The notes: generated by a model not told the origin, from the letters alone. Positions 51,239-60,507 are shown, numbered from the stretch's first letter. The stretch: 64,000 bases of DNA from an uncultured Aliiroseovarius sp. (GCF_947492455.1 NZ_CANLNB010000003.1:434001-498000), one strand, 5' to 3'. Numbers and translations are program-made.

Positions 51239-52107
51239 GCTGTTGGCTTTGACCGGCTGAGCAAAAACAGCCCGCTGAGGACAATGACAGCACTGCCCGC
51301 CAGCGTCATCATGTCGGGACGCTCGTGGAACACTACGACGCCTAGAACGAGCGCGAAGAGCAGGCGCGAGTAGCGGAAGGGCGTGACGATCGAGACCTCT
51401 CCGGTCCGCATCGCCAGCGTCAGTGCGCCATAAGCAAGAACGCCGCAAACAATGGTCAGCATGATGTATCCGCTGGCCGCCGGAGTCATTGGGCCGACCT
51501 CTCCAGAAACAGCCATCAAGACGAGCCCAGAGACAGTCAAAACCGCGAACCCGGCTACACCCAACTGCGCCGCGTTCAATGTTGCTGGGCTGGCGCGGGT
51601 GGCCAGATCGCGCCCAGCAAACCCGAGCATCCCAAGCACCGCGAAGATCGACAGAGGGTCAAACGCGTCCAGTCCTGGGCGCAGAATCATCAGAACTCCG
51701 ATGAAGCCCACGAATATGGCCAGCCAGCGGCGTATCCCAACTTGCTCTTTGAAGAAAACGACCGCCCCCAATGCGACGACCAGAGGCGTTGCCTGCAAGA
51801 TGGCCGAGGCGCTGGACAGCGGGGTCAGAGCAATCGCCAGCGCGTAGAACATGCGTCCTGCGATCTCGGACAGCGACCGCCAGATCAGAACGGGCGAGCG
51901 TAGATCCGTGTGGAAGATCCGCGTCCCCTGTGCGCGGGCGACCATCGCAAAGACAACCAAACCACCCAACCCAAACAGCGCAACCGCCTGTCCGATTGGG
52001 ATATCGCGCGCCGCGGCTTTCAGCGCCATATCCTCGAGCGCAAAAGCGGCCATGGCGAAGACCATGAACAGCGCGCCACGATGGTTTTCGCTAAGAGCTG
52101 ACAGCAC
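51235..52107 (-). CDS. EamA-family (DMT) transporter
   Basis: A 290-residue membrane protein with two EamA repeats, ten helices in all (repeats at about residues 12-140 and 150-285). The Pro/Arg-containing ends such as GRMFYALAIALTPLSSASAI are typical of drug/metabolite exporters. The frame is open up to 52239, but the upstream part runs into a terminator and palindromes; I choose GTG 52107, where AAAGGA lies 7 bases before and the protein has the normal family length. Substrates of this family vary and none can be assigned. It lies downstream of tkt but beyond the tkt terminator. Confidence 0.8.
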   Translation of the reverse strand: MLSALSENHRGALFMVFAMAAFALEDMALKAAARDIPIGQAVALFGLGGLVVFAMVARAQGTRIFHTDLRSPVLIWRSLSEIAGRMFYALAIALTPLSSASAILQATPLVVALGAVVFFKEQVGIRRWLAIFVGFIGVLMILRPGLDAFDPLSIFAVLGMLGFAGRDLATRASPATLNAAQLGVAGFAVLTVSGLVLMAVSGEVGPMTPAASGYIMLTIVCGVLAYGALTLAMRTGEVSIVTPFRYSRLLFALVLGVVVFHERPDMMTLAGSAVIVLSGLFLLSRSKPTA

Positions 52108-52174
52108 GTTGGCATCCTTTGACAAAACAGGCGCAGACTGTCCGATCTGGGGCAGGTTTAAAAGGCATAAAGAA

Positions 52175-52200
52175 AACGCCCCACCAATTGGCGGGGCGTT
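52175..52200 (-). terminator. Terminator of tkt
   Basis: AACGCCCC (52175-52182) and GGGGCGTT (52193-52200) flank the palindrome CCAATTGG; one A-C mismatch interrupts the long stem. On the minus strand it is followed by TTCTTT, as expected for the tkt transcript. Confidence 0.8.
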
Positions 52201-52216
52201 CATTTCAGTGAGGCCG

Positions 52217-52259
52217 AAAAATCTTCGAAGATTTTTCATCGGAATTTTGCAAAATTCCG
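52217..52259. repeat. Two adjacent perfect 20-bp palindromes
   Basis: AAAAATCTTCGAAGATTTTT (52217-52236) and CGGAATTTTGCAAAATTCCG (52240-52259) are both exactly self-complementary and only 3 bases apart, between the tkt stop (52264) and the tkt terminator. Both are palindromes that I associate with recurring intergenic repeats in Roseobacter genomes, though I cannot verify this here. Confidence 0.75.
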
Positions 52260-52263
52260 CTGC

Positions 52264-54288
52264 TTAGCCCAGAAGCTCTTTTGCTTTTGCCACGACATTG
52301 TCGGTGGTGATGCCGAACTTCTCGAACAGCACGCCAGCCGGAGCCGAGGCGCCAAAGCCGGTCATGCCGACAAAGGCTTGCTTGGCTTCGCGGCCGCGCT
52401 CACCCAGTAGCAGTTTGTCCCAACCACCATCGCGGACGGCGGCTTCGACACCAACACGTACGGGACCAGCGGGCAGAACCTTGCGGCGATAGGCTTCGTC
52501 CTGCTGGGCAAACAGCTCCATACAGGGCATGGACACGACGCGGGTGCCAATGCCTTGGGCTTCCAGCTGTGCACGGGCTTCCATCGCCAGCGACACTTCC
52601 GAACCGGTGGCGATCAGGATCACCTGACGCTTGCCAGCTTCCGCATCGGCCAGAACGTACCCACCCTGAGCGGTCAGGTTTTTCTGTTTGTAGTCGGTGC
52701 GGACGGTCGGCAGGTTCTGACGGGTCAGAACCAGGGTCGAGGGCGTCTCTTTCTCGGTCAGTGCGATTTCCCAAGCTTCCGCCGTTTCCACCGTGTCCGC
52801 CGGGCGGAAGGTGTAGCTGTTCGGGGTCGCGCGGCAGATCGACAGATGCTCGACCGGCTGGTGGGTCGGGCCATCTTCGCCAACGCCGATCGAATCGTGG
52901 GTCATCACGAACACGGTCGGAATGCCCATCAGTGCAGCCAAACGCATCGAGGGGCGGGCATAGTCGGTGAAGACGAAGAAGGTGCCGCCGTAGGGGCGGA
53001 TGCCGCCATGCAGAGCCATGCCGTTCATTGCAGCAGCCATGCCGTGCTCGCGGATGCCCCAATAGACGTAGCGGCCACCACGGTTATCGGTGTCAAAGAT
53101 GCCCAGATCACCAGTTTTGGTGTTGTTCGAACCGGTCAGGTCAGCCGAGCCGCCCACGGTTTCCGGCATCACCGGGTTGATCACCGACAGCGCCATTTCC
53201 GACGACTTGCGGGTCGCAACGGCGGGTTTGCTCTCGGCAATCTCTTTCTTCAGTTTGCGCACTACCGAGGCCAGCTTCTTCGGGGCGTCCAGCGCGTAGG
53301 CGCGTTTGAACTCGCCCTGCTTGCGGTCAGAAATGCTGGCGAAACGTGCGTCCCATTCAGCGCGGGCTTCTGCGCCGCGTGCGCCCATGGCTTCCCACTG
53401 TGCTTTCACGTCGGCAGGCACTTCGAACGCCCCCTGCGGCGCGCCATAGACTTCTTTGGCGGCGGCCAGCTGCTCGGCATCCGTCAGGGCGCCGTGACCT
53501 TTCGAGGTGTCCTGTGCCGCGTGGCCCAGAGCGATATGCGTTTTGCACGCGATCATCGACGGCTTGCCCGTCGATTTCGCTTTGGTGATGGCAGCGTCAA
53601 TCTGCTCGGGATCGTGACCGTCGATTTCCTGCACGTGCCAGCCCGAGGCCTTGAAACGCTGAACCTGATCGGTGCGATCGGACAGCGACACTTTACCGTC
53701 GATGGTGATGTCGTTGTTGTCCCACAGAACGATCAGCTTCGACAGCTCGTGACGCCCGGCAAGGCCGATGGCCTCTTGGCTGATACCTTCCATCAGGCAG
53801 CCATCGCCCGCGATGACATAGGTGTAGTGGTCAACGATCTTCTTGCCGAAATGCGCGCGCTGGATCTCTTCCGCCATTGCGAAACCAACAGCGTTGGCAA
53901 TGCCCTGACCCAGCGGGCCGGTGGTGGTCTCGACACCCGATACATGGCCGTATTCCGGGTGGCCCGCAGTGATTGCGCCCCACTGACGGAAGTTCTTGAT
54001 CTGGTCCAGCGTGACGTCTTTGTAGCCCGTCAGATAGAGCAGCGAATAGATCAGCATCGAGCCGTGACCCGCGGACAGGATGAACCGGTCGCGGTCTTCC
54101 CAGCGCGGCGCAGCGGGGTCAAACTTCAGGTGGTTTTCGAACAGCACGGTTGCCACATCGGCCATGCCCATCGGCATGCCGGAGTGGCCGGAATTGGCGG
54201 CAGCAACTGCATCCAGCGTCAAGGCGCGGATCGCAGCGGCTTTTTTCCAGTGATCGGGGTGTGCTTTGGCAAGAGCAGCGATATCCAA
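52264..54288 (-). CDS. tkt: Transketolase
   Basis: A 674-residue thiamine diphosphate enzyme of the pentose phosphate pathway. The N-terminal domain has [17 protein letters not shown] and the cofactor motif beginning GDGCLMEG; the middle domain has the [20 protein letters not shown] block; the C-terminal domain is complete. The frame is open to 54486, but the start is placed at TTG 54288, giving [20 protein letters not shown] lies 8 bases upstream and the upstream residues look non-coding. It is separated from the coiled-coil/zapA genes by a 262-bp divergent spacer. The normal family length supports this start. Confidence 0.93.
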   Translation of the reverse strand: MDIAALAKAHPDHWKKAAAIRALTLDAVAAANSGHSGMPMGMADVATVLFENHLKFDPAAPRWEDRDRFILSAGHGSMLIYSLLYLTGYKDVTLDQIKNFRQWGAITAGHPEYGHVSGVETTTGPLGQGIANAVGFAMAEEIQRAHFGKKIVDHYTYVIAGDGCLMEGISQEAIGLAGRHELSKLIVLWDNNDITIDGKVSLSDRTDQVQRFKASGWHVQEIDGHDPEQIDAAITKAKSTGKPSMIACKTHIALGHAAQDTSKGHGALTDAEQLAAAKEVYGAPQGAFEVPADVKAQWEAMGARGAEARAEWDARFASISDRKQGEFKRAYALDAPKKLASVVRKLKKEIAESKPAVATRKSSEMALSVINPVMPETVGGSADLTGSNNTKTGDLGIFDTDNRGGRYVYWGIREHGMAAAMNGMALHGGIRPYGGTFFVFTDYARPSMRLAALMGIPTVFVMTHDSIGVGEDGPTHQPVEHLSICRATPNSYTFRPADTVETAEAWEIALTEKETPSTLVLTRQNLPTVRTDYKQKNLTAQGGYVLADAEAGKRQVILIATGSEVSLAMEARAQLEAQGIGTRVVSMPCMELFAQQDEAYRRKVLPAGPVRVGVEAAVRDGGWDKLLLGERGREAKQAFVGMTGFGASAPAGVLFEKFGITTDNVVAKAKELLG

Positions 54289-54550
54289 GGTCCGAGTCCT
54301 TTGGCTAAGTAAAGATTGGCCCCTGATAGCAGGCCTGCCGGTTGGGTCAAGCAAAGCAAGGCTTTGGGGCGGTTTGGTGGGGCTATGTGTCTGTAATTGC
54401 GTCCATGAGCGGGACGTTAAAGCCCGATTTGCACCAATTGCGCAGGATATGGCGACGAATCGCGATTGACTGCGCCGAAGTGCCACTGGGCGTTGAGTGT
54501 TTGGCAGGCTTGTGACAAGATCGAAGCGAGCGAATTAAACAGGGCATATT

Positions 54551-55054
54551 ATGAGTGATATCTCCGAACTCGAGACGCGCATTACAACGGCGCTGGAGCG
54601 GATTAACGCGGGGCTTGATAAATGGGCAGACCTTCCGGCCGGAAACGCCGATGAGGTCGACGCGCTGAACCGGCAGTTGGACGAGGAACGCACGGCAAAC
54701 GCGCAACTGAACGAACGTCTGTCGACGCTGAAGGACCAGATGAGCGAGAAGCTGGTTGTTGTTGAGAACGCGCTGTCTCAACTACAGGCACAGCTTGCGC
54801 AGGCCGAAGCGTCAGCAGATGCGCTGCGCCAAACCAATCAAGAGCTGCGCAACTCGAGCGACGCGTTGCGGGCCGCTGCCGCCACCGGCGTGGTGGAGCC
54901 TGCGCTGATCAACGAGGCGATGGGCGACGAACTGTCCGCCTTGCGCGCGACGCAGCAGGCAGATCGGGCCGAACTGGACGCCGTCCTCAGCGAGTTGACC
55001 GCCATGACCGCAGCCGATGCCACCCCTGTAACCGAGGAGGAGCCTCATGCCTGA
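54551..55054 (+). CDS. Coiled-coil protein encoded upstream of zapA
   Basis: A 167-residue, acidic, Ala/Leu/Gln-rich protein. Residues about 5-110 form a long predicted coiled coil (heptad-like stretches such as LNRQLDEERTANAQLNERLS). The C-terminal 60 residues are Ala-rich with acidic ends. I recognise no named family. Its stop overlaps the zapA start by 8 bases, so the two are translationally coupled, and a role alongside ZapA at the division site is a reasonable inference. The ribosome binding site (AGGGC) is weak. Confidence 0.7.
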   Translation: MSDISELETRITTALERINAGLDKWADLPAGNADEVDALNRQLDEERTANAQLNERLSTLKDQMSEKLVVVENALSQLQAQLAQAEASADALRQTNQELRNSSDALRAAAATGVVEPALINEAMGDELSALRATQQADRAELDAVLSELTAMTAADATPVTEEEPHA

Positions 55055-55436
55055 CGTCATGATCACGATCGGCAGCCGCAGCTTTGAAGTTGCTTGTCAG
55101 GAAGGCGAAGAACACTTCCTGAAAGCCGCAGCGGCGATGCTGGATACCGAGGCCTCGGTTTTGGTTAGCCAGATTACGAACCTGACCGAAAGCCGGATGT
55201 TGCTGATGTCCGGCCTGATGCTGGCTGATAAGACCGCCGGGATGGAAGACAAGGTCAAGCTGACCGAACGCCGTGTGGCCGAGCTGGAGCGCGAGATTGA
55301 AGCGCTGAAAAACGCTGGGCCTCAGAAGGTCGAGGTGCCGGTGGTCCCTGCGTCGGTCACGGATACATTGGCTGAAATCGCGGCACGGACCGAAGCCATG
55401 GCCGCCTCGGTCGAGGAACGCCTTAAGGCAGACTGA
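55047..55436 (+). CDS. zapA: Cell division protein ZapA
   Basis: A 129-residue ZapA-family protein that bundles FtsZ filaments at midcell. The N-terminal beta-hairpin domain begins MPDVMITIGSRSFEVAC, followed by EGEEHFLKAAAAMLD, the block found in ZapA proteins, and then a C-terminal coiled coil (about residues 70-95). It has an additional C-terminal helix compared with E. coli ZapA (109). GAGGAGG precedes the ATG, inside the end of the upstream coiled-coil gene. The tkt/gap neighbourhood is usual for this gene in Rhodobacterales, as I recall it. Confidence 0.85.
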   Translation: MPDVMITIGSRSFEVACQEGEEHFLKAAAAMLDTEASVLVSQITNLTESRMLLMSGLMLADKTAGMEDKVKLTERRVAELEREIEALKNAGPQKVEVPVVPASVTDTLAEIAARTEAMAASVEERLKAD

Positions 55437-55459
55437 CACCTGACAGCCAAACAAAATAC

Positions 55460-55491
55460 AAAGGCGCGCCGAAAACTCGACGCGCCTTTTT
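55460..55491 (+). terminator. Terminator of zapA
   Basis: AAAGGCGCG (55460-55468), a 12-nt loop and CGCGCCTTT (55481-55489) followed by TT. It ends the coiled-coil/zapA transcript. Confidence 0.85.
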
Positions 55492-55501
55492 CTTGTCTAA
55501 A

Positions 55502-55555
55502 ATATCCCGGGGGAGCATGAATTTCCAAAGGAAAATCATGCGGGGGCAGCGCCCC
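55502..55555. repeat. Mosaic palindromic repeat element between zapA and grxD
   Basis: After ATATCCCGGGGGA come GCATGAATTTCC (55515-55526) and GGAAAATCATGC (55530-55541), a 12-bp stem with one mismatch and an AAA loop, then GGGGC-AGC-GCCCC (55543-55555). The compact order of CCCGGG, hairpin and GC hairpin looks like a dispersed intergenic repeat of the Roseobacter group, which I recall but cannot check. It lies between convergent genes. Confidence 0.6.
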
Positions 55556-55562
55556 AGATCCC

Positions 55563-55925
55563 TTATGCGTTGGCTTCGCGGATCTTGTCAGCGGCGTCTT
55601 TGTCAAACGCCACACCGTTGTCAGCAAACAACGTGTCCAGCTCGCCCGACAGGGTCATCTCGGTCACGATGTCACAACCGCCCACGAACTCGCCTTTGAC
55701 GTAAAGCTGCGGGATGGTCGGCCAGTCGGAATACTCCTTGATGCCCGAACGGATTTCTTCATCCGCCAGTACGTTCACACCGGCATAGTCCACGCCCATG
55801 TAATTCAGAACGCCAGCCACGCGGGACGAGAACCCGCATTGCGGCATCTCTTTCGTGCCCTTCATATAAAGCACCACGTCATTGGCTTTGACGGTTTCGT
55901 CGATGCGTGTTTTTGCGTCGGTCAT
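55563..55925 (-). CDS. grxD: Monothiol glutaredoxin GrxD (CGFS type)
   Basis: A 120-residue Grx4-type glutaredoxin. The CGFS active site is MPQCGFSS with Cys30; the glutathione-binding [19 protein letters not shown] block follows at about residues 68-86. Such proteins carry a glutathione-ligated 2Fe-2S cluster and pair with BolA in iron-sulfur handling. The bolA gene lies 70 bases upstream on the same strand, which supports a functional pair. It is the last gene of the purL-hypothetical-bolA-grxD run. Confidence 0.95.
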   Translation of the reverse strand: MTDAKTRIDETVKANDVVLYMKGTKEMPQCGFSSRVAGVLNYMGVDYAGVNVLADEEIRSGIKEYSDWPTIPQLYVKGEFVGGCDIVTEMTLSGELDTLFADNGVAFDKDAADKIREANA

Positions 55926-55995
55926 TTTGTATCCTTAGGCGCCGGGGCGCATTCGTTTGTCGGTTGTGTCAGGCCGCTCATTGAGCGGAGAGTGA

Positions 55996-56232
55996 TTATT
56001 CTGGAACCTTGGTCGTCAGCGCCAGAGCGTGCAGTTCGCCGCTGTCGATCTGCTCGCGCACGGTGGCGTTCACGGCGCGTTGTTGCTGTACGCGGTTCAT
56101 GTCGCGGAAGCTTTCATCCACGACCTCGGCCGCCCAATGGTTCCCGTCCCCCGCCAGATCGGTAATGGTGATCTGGGCGTTGGGAAAACCTGCGCGGATC
56201 AGGTCTTCGATTTTGGATGCTTCCATGACCAT
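55996..56232 (-). CDS. bolA: BolA-family protein (IbaG/BolA-like)
   Basis: A 78-residue protein with the BolA fold: the N-terminal helix ASKIEDLIRAGFPNAQITI, the strand-turn motif GDGNHWAAEVVDESF with the conserved His, and the C-terminal helix-strand RVQQQRAVNATVREQI...LHALALTT. The conserved His is the ligand that BolA uses in the mixed Grx-BolA 2Fe-2S cluster. It stands just upstream of grxD. GAGG lies 8 bases before the ATG at 56232, so this start is favoured over the ATG two codons later. The small size fits the IbaG/BolA2 type. Confidence 0.92.
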   Translation of the reverse strand: MVMEASKIEDLIRAGFPNAQITITDLAGDGNHWAAEVVDESFRDMNRVQQQRAVNATVREQIDSGELHALALTTKVPE

Positions 56233-56291
56233 GGGCGAAACCTCGTATCTGTTTTGTTTAACTTATGTGTGGGGCAGGGGGGCTGCAAGGC

Positions 56292-56831
56292 CTAGCGGCG
56301 CAATGCGGCATCACGAAAACTGGTCAGAACGGCGCGGGCGTCAGACAGAAGCCCGGTTTCCTCGGCTTGGGCCAAGTCGTCGGCGGTCCATGCAGGGTCC
56401 GGTAGTAGGCGATCCAGCATGTCACGGCGGGCGGCCTCTTGCGTGGCAGAGAGCGGCAAGCGCGCGGCCAGATGCAGAAGCTCGGCCATGTCACAGACGG
56501 CACGCATCCGGCGATAGGCCTCGGAAATGGCTTCCAGCGTCTCGCGATCCTTGCGCCAGCGTTTGCGCGGGAAGATTTGCTGAGTCACATATTGCCCTGC
56601 GCCCTTGCAGTCGAACTTGGCACAGCCCGGAAAGCCCTGATCGGACAGGGTTTCATGGATGCGGCATAGGTTGTCCGGGCCAAGGTGGCGGCAGGGCGCA
56701 AGCGCACGTTTGTCGAAAGCGAAGTCATCGCCTGCGTCAAAGCCCGGAGACACGCAGCACAGCCCCATACAGCCCGCACAATCAGCGGTCAGCGTCGAAG
56801 GATCCTGCGCCAGTGGCACCGGGCCTGTCAT
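56292..56831 (-). CDS. Cysteine-rich protein of unknown function
   Basis: A 179-residue protein with eight cysteines in the first 75 residues: Cys18, Cys21, Cys25 and Cys26 in CAGCMGLCC, then Cys47, Cys56, Cys70 and Cys75. The CxxCxxxCC pattern with later single cysteines resembles YkgJ-type proteins thought to bind zinc or an iron-sulfur cluster, but the match is partial. The rest is helical. It starts on the base next to the purL stop and precedes bolA-grxD, so iron-sulfur metabolism is a fair guess from position. No function is claimed. Confidence 0.75.
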   Translation of the reverse strand: MTGPVPLAQDPSTLTADCAGCMGLCCVSPGFDAGDDFAFDKRALAPCRHLGPDNLCRIHETLSDQGFPGCAKFDCKGAGQYVTQQIFPRKRWRKDRETLEAISEAYRRMRAVCDMAELLHLAARLPLSATQEAARRDMLDRLLPDPAWTADDLAQAEETGLLSDARAVLTSFRDAALRR

Positions 56832-58991
56832 TTACGAATGCGCCTGATCGAAACCGGTGCGGAAGATCTGGGCCAGTTCCGCCAGAGGGGCTTCCGAACC
56901 GCCCATCTTCACGCTGTCACCGGTGAAACGGCCAACCGTGGTGATCGGAACGCCAGCGCGGCCGGCTTCGATCATCAGCGCCTCGGCCTGATCAAAGTTA
57001 CAGGCCACCAGATAGCGCGCCTGATCTTCACCAAACAGGGTGGGCGTATCCGAGGCGTCCAGTTGGACACCAACTTCGCCAGCTTCCGCCATCTCGAACG
57101 CAGCCAAGGCCAGACCACCGTCCGACAGGTCCGAACAGGCTTTGATCAGCGCGCGGTTGGCGCGGATGAAGTCGCCATTGCGCTTCTCGGCGTCCAGATC
57201 GACATGGGGCGCGTCGCCGTCTTCGCGGTTGAAGACTTCGGCCAGCAGGGCGGATTGGCCCAGATGTCCGTTGGTTTCGCCGACGACCAGTGCCACGTGA
57301 CCTTCGCGAGCAACACCGCCAATCATGTCATCAAGGCTGTCCAGCAGGCCCACGGCACCGATGGTCGGGGTCGGCAGGATCGCCTGGCCGTCAGTCTCGT
57401 TATAAAGCGAGACGTTGCCCGAGACGATCGGCACGTCCAGCGCGGCCACAGCCTCGCCGATGCCTTTGATGGCGCCGACGAACTGGCCCATGATTTCGGG
57501 CTTTTCGGGATTGCCGAAGTTCAGGTTGTCGGTGGTGGCCAGCGGCTTGGCGCCAACAGCGGTCAGGTTGCGGTAAGCTTCGGCCACGGCCTGACGGCCA
57601 CCTTCCAGCGGGTTGGCTTTCACATAGCGCGGCGTCACGTCCGAGGTGAAGGCCACGGCCTTGTCGGTGCCATGCACGCGTACGATGCCTGCACCCAGAC
57701 CGGGGGCACGCACGGTGTCTGCCATAACCATGTGGTCATATTGTTCATAGACCCACTGCTTGGCGGCGTGGTTGGCCGAGCCAATCAGCGCTTTCAGGCC
57801 GTCGATCGCGTCGATCTCCGGCACATCAGCCAGTTCTTCTGCCGCAGGAGTCTCGACCCACGGACGGTCATATTCAGGGGCGCGGCCCGACAGGGGCGAC
57901 AGCGGCAGGTCGGCTTTGACCTCGCCGTGATGCATGATCAGGAAGCGGTCTTCGGCGATGGTTTCACCGACGATGGCGAAGTCCAGATCCCACTTTTCGA
58001 ACACAGCGCGGGCTTCTGCTTCCAGTTCCGGCTTCAGAACCATCAACATTCGCTCTTGGCTTTCGGACAGCATCATCTCGTAGGCGGTCATATTGTCTTC
58101 GCGCTGCGGAACGTCTTCGAGGTTCAGCTTGACGCCCAGACCACCCTTGTCGCCCATCTCGACAGCCGAGCAGGTCAGACCAGCCGCGCCCATGTCTTGG
58201 ATCGAGATCACGGCGCCGGTTTGCATCAGCTCCAGCGTAGCTTCCATCAGACGTTTTTCAGTGAAGGGGTCGCCGACCTGAACGGTGGGACGCTTGTCTT
58301 CGATGGTATCGTCGAATTCGGCCGAGGCCATAGTTGCACCGCCAACGCCGTCGCGGCCGGTTTTTGCGCCAAGATACACGACGGGCATACCGACGCCCGA
58401 TGCGGCCGAATAGAAAATCTTGTCTGCGTCCGCCAGACCGGCAGCGAAAGCGTTCACAAGGCAGTTGCCGTTATAGGCCGGGTGGAAGCGGACTTCACCG
58501 CCCACATTCGGAACACCAAAGCAGTTGCCGTATCCGCCGATGCCTTCAACCACGCCGTTGACCAGACGCTTGGTCTTGGGGTGATCCACCTCGCCAAAGC
58601 TGAGCGCGTTCATCGCGGCAATCGGGCGGGCGCCCATGGTGAAGACGTCACGCAGAATGCCGCCCACGCCGGTGGCCGCACCTTGGTAGGGCTCGATGTA
58701 CGAGGGGTGGTTGTGGCTTTCCATCTTGAACACGATGGCCTGACCGTCGCCGATATCCACGATGCCCGCGTTTTCGCCCGGACCACAGATCACCTGAGGG
58801 CCTTCGGTCGGCAGGGTGCGCAGCCATTTTTTCGACGACTTATAGGAACAGTGCTCGTTCCACATGGCCGAGAAAATTCCAAGCTCGGTGAAGGTCGGTT
58901 CGCGTCCGATGATTTCGAGGATCAACTCGTACTCATCCGGCTTCAGGCCATGTGCTTCAATCAGATCAGTGGTGATTTTCGGCTCGCTCAT
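56832..58991 (-). CDS. purL: Phosphoribosylformylglycinamidine synthase II
   Basis: A 719-residue small-form PurL, the synthase subunit of the FGAM step of purine synthesis, using ATP and glutamine-derived ammonia from PurQ with PurS. The AIRS-type repeats are seen at about residues 60-230 and 420-600; key blocks are [36 protein letters not shown] and [16 protein letters not shown]. The frame opens at 59045 but ATG 58991 gives MSEPKIT with AAGGGG upstream. Large-form PurL would be near 1,300 residues. purQ and purS are not in the window. Confidence 0.95.
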   Translation of the reverse strand: MSEPKITTDLIEAHGLKPDEYELILEIIGREPTFTELGIFSAMWNEHCSYKSSKKWLRTLPTEGPQVICGPGENAGIVDIGDGQAIVFKMESHNHPSYIEPYQGAATGVGGILRDVFTMGARPIAAMNALSFGEVDHPKTKRLVNGVVEGIGGYGNCFGVPNVGGEVRFHPAYNGNCLVNAFAAGLADADKIFYSAASGVGMPVVYLGAKTGRDGVGGATMASAEFDDTIEDKRPTVQVGDPFTEKRLMEATLELMQTGAVISIQDMGAAGLTCSAVEMGDKGGLGVKLNLEDVPQREDNMTAYEMMLSESQERMLMVLKPELEAEARAVFEKWDLDFAIVGETIAEDRFLIMHHGEVKADLPLSPLSGRAPEYDRPWVETPAAEELADVPEIDAIDGLKALIGSANHAAKQWVYEQYDHMVMADTVRAPGLGAGIVRVHGTDKAVAFTSDVTPRYVKANPLEGGRQAVAEAYRNLTAVGAKPLATTDNLNFGNPEKPEIMGQFVGAIKGIGEAVAALDVPIVSGNVSLYNETDGQAILPTPTIGAVGLLDSLDDMIGGVAREGHVALVVGETNGHLGQSALLAEVFNREDGDAPHVDLDAEKRNGDFIRANRALIKACSDLSDGGLALAAFEMAEAGEVGVQLDASDTPTLFGEDQARYLVACNFDQAEALMIEAGRAGVPITTVGRFTGDSVKMGGSEAPLAELAQIFRTGFDQAHS

Positions 58992-59132
58992 GCGGGGTCC
59001 CCTTCGGCGTTGCAGCGACATCGACTCGCGCACGCACGATATCAAAGTCAGTTGCTGCGCCTTTTAGGGGAAGGGGGGCGATTGGGAAAGGGTCTGGATG
59101 CCTTGTTTTGCAGGAACATGGGGCGTTCGGGC

Positions 59133-59159
59133 AAAAAAAAGGCCGGGCAAAGCCCGGCC
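59133..59159 (-). terminator. Strong intrinsic terminator upstream of purL
   Basis: On the minus strand GGCCGGGC, loop TTT and GCCCGGCC (59159-59141) are followed by eight T residues (59140-59133). It does not belong to purL, which starts at 58991; it must end a transcript from further right, either the LysR gene (stop 59457) or the candidate small RNA. Confidence 0.9.
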
Positions 59160-59343
59160 AAGTCCAACAGGGAGGTAAAAACCGACTAGAGCGATGCTCA
59201 ACCATCGGCTTTGAACCTGATTTAGGAGGGGGAATGAGTCGCTTCAAGGTAAAATGCTGCATTGCAGCTATGCATTTTGCGCATGCCTAGGGCGTGTTTT
59301 GCCGGCGAATGCCTGCCCTAGGGTCAACTCCCCTTCAGATAGT
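59133..59343 (-). ncRNA. Candidate small RNA of about 210 nt
   Basis: On the minus strand a TATAAT box at 59355-59350 could start transcription near 59343, and a strong terminator stands at 59159-59133. Between them are CCTAGGGC (59286-59293) with GCCCTAGG (59315-59322), and AAAATGC (59251-59257) with GCATTTT (59272-59278) enclosing CTGC-ATT-GCAG. No protein of plausible length fits. A -35 element is weak. It does not look like tmRNA, 4.5S RNA or RNase P RNA. The alternative is a long 3' region of the LysR gene. Confidence 0.4.
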
Positions 59344-59456
59344 TCAATGATTATATAAACTTAACGCGGTAAAGGAACGGCAAGGCGAGCAAAATAAGGC
59401 CAAAATGCGTGTCAGTGAGTGTTGCGTGTTCGCATCACTATTCGCGAATGTATTTC

Positions 59457-60350
59457 TTAGCTTGCCATGCTGCGGCGCTGCGCAGCCAGTTCTGAAGTGA
59501 CAAAATCTCGGAAGGCCTCGATCCGTTTCGAGGCGCGCAACTCCTCGGGATAGGCCAGATAAACAGGGATGTCCTTGCTTTCGATATCCGGCAGAACGCG
59601 CGTCAATTGCGGGAAATCATGCGTGATATAGTCCGGTAGGACGCCGATCCCTAGATCGTTCAGGACGGATTGCAGCACACCAAAATAGTTATTCACCGTC
59701 AAAAGCGATCCGACATCATAGGTCAGAAGCTCGCGTACCAAGGCAGCCCCTGCGCTGACCTGCGCGGCCGAGGTGTTCTGGCAGATCAGGCGAAACTTCG
59801 ACAGGTCCTCGAGCGTTTCAGGCGTGCCGTTGGCCTCTAGATAGCTGGGTGTCGCGTAGAGACGCATATGCACGTCCATCAATCGTTTGCGGATCAGGTC
59901 TGCCTGACTGGGTTCTTTCATGCGGATGGCCACATCCGCCTCGCGCATGGGCAGGTCCAGAACGCGTTCCTCCAGCATCAGGTCAATGCGCAGATCGGGA
60001 TAGGCTTCATAGAGCTTGGGCAGGCGCGGGGCCAGCCACATCGAACCAAAGGCGGTTGTGGTCGTAACCCGCAGTTCGCCAAAAACCTCTTCCTTGCTGT
60101 CCCGAATGCGAGCGACAGCGGCTTCGAGGCGGTGGTTCATCGCTTTGGTTGCGTCAAACAGAAGCTCGCCCTGTTCGGTCAAAATCAACCCACGTGCGTG
60201 GCGGTGAAACAGCGTGGCATTCAGCCCTTCCTCGAGCGCGCGGATCTGGCGCGATACGGCAGATTGGGACAAATGAAGCGCGTCGCCCGCATGGGTCAGC
60301 GATCCGGCGTCTGCCACGGCGTGAAATATTCTGAGTTTATCCCAGTCCAT
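59457..60350 (-). CDS. LysR-family regulator, divergent from the indolepyruvate oxidoreductase
   Basis: A 297-residue LysR-type regulator. The N-terminal winged helix is WDKLRIFHAVADAGSLTHAG followed by LSQSAVSRQIRALEEGLN; the effector domain begins near residue 88. The frame opens further upstream at 60401, but ATG 60350 gives the usual LysR N-terminus. It belongs to a different subgroup from the two purine-cluster LysR proteins. The divergent spacer to the iorA-type gene contains a 28-bp tandem repeat that may be its operator. The inducer is unknown; an aromatic keto acid is possible. Confidence 0.88.
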   Translation of the reverse strand: MDWDKLRIFHAVADAGSLTHAGDALHLSQSAVSRQIRALEEGLNATLFHRHARGLILTEQGELLFDATKAMNHRLEAAVARIRDSKEEVFGELRVTTTTAFGSMWLAPRLPKLYEAYPDLRIDLMLEERVLDLPMREADVAIRMKEPSQADLIRKRLMDVHMRLYATPSYLEANGTPETLEDLSKFRLICQNTSAAQVSAGAALVRELLTYDVGSLLTVNNYFGVLQSVLNDLGIGVLPDYITHDFPQLTRVLPDIESKDIPVYLAYPEELRASKRIEAFRDFVTSELAAQRRSMAS

Positions 60351-60451
60351 GACGAACGAACCAATCCCTGTTAGCGTGTAACCTGTACATACTGCTACCA
60401 TCAGAATCGTGATGAATGCCAGAACGGATTGTGATTGGACCCTTTTTGATG

Positions 60452-60507
60452 GGTCATATATGTTGACCTATAAATAATAGGTCGTATATTGTGACCTAAA
60501 TTGGAGG
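60452..60507 (+). promoter_or_regulatory. 28-bp tandem repeat overlapping a sigma-70-type promoter
   Basis: Two copies of a core GGTC-R-TATAT-KK-TGACCTA start at 60452 and 60480. Each core is itself an inverted repeat (GGTCA/TGACC in the first). A likely promoter, TTGACC (60463-60468), 16-bp spacer and TATATT (60485-60490), lies inside the array, 55 bases before the start of the oxidoreductase gene at 60546. Confidence 0.7.

Larger units (their letters stand above)
58992..59456. other. 465-bp gene-free spacer upstream of purL
   Basis: No reading frame of protein character is seen on either strand. The right half holds a TATAAT-like box on the minus strand (59350-59355), several inverted repeats and a strong minus-strand terminator, treated separately as a candidate small RNA. 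The left part (58992-59132) must carry the purL promoter and leader, in which I cannot identify a -10/-35 pair. Confidence 0.6.

Noticed and set aside
52108-52239. An N-terminal extension of the EamA transporter by 44 residues
   Set aside because: The extension reads through the tkt terminator and palindromes; the GTG at 52107 has a good ribosome binding site and gives the normal family length.
52555-54312. A 585-codon plus-strand frame opposite tkt
   Set aside because: It mirrors the transketolase gene and has the composition of an antisense shadow.
56685-59189. An 834-codon frame on the plus strand opposite purL
   Set aside because: purL is unmistakable on the minus strand. High-GC codon bias leaves few stops in one antisense frame; there is no ribosome binding site or domain.
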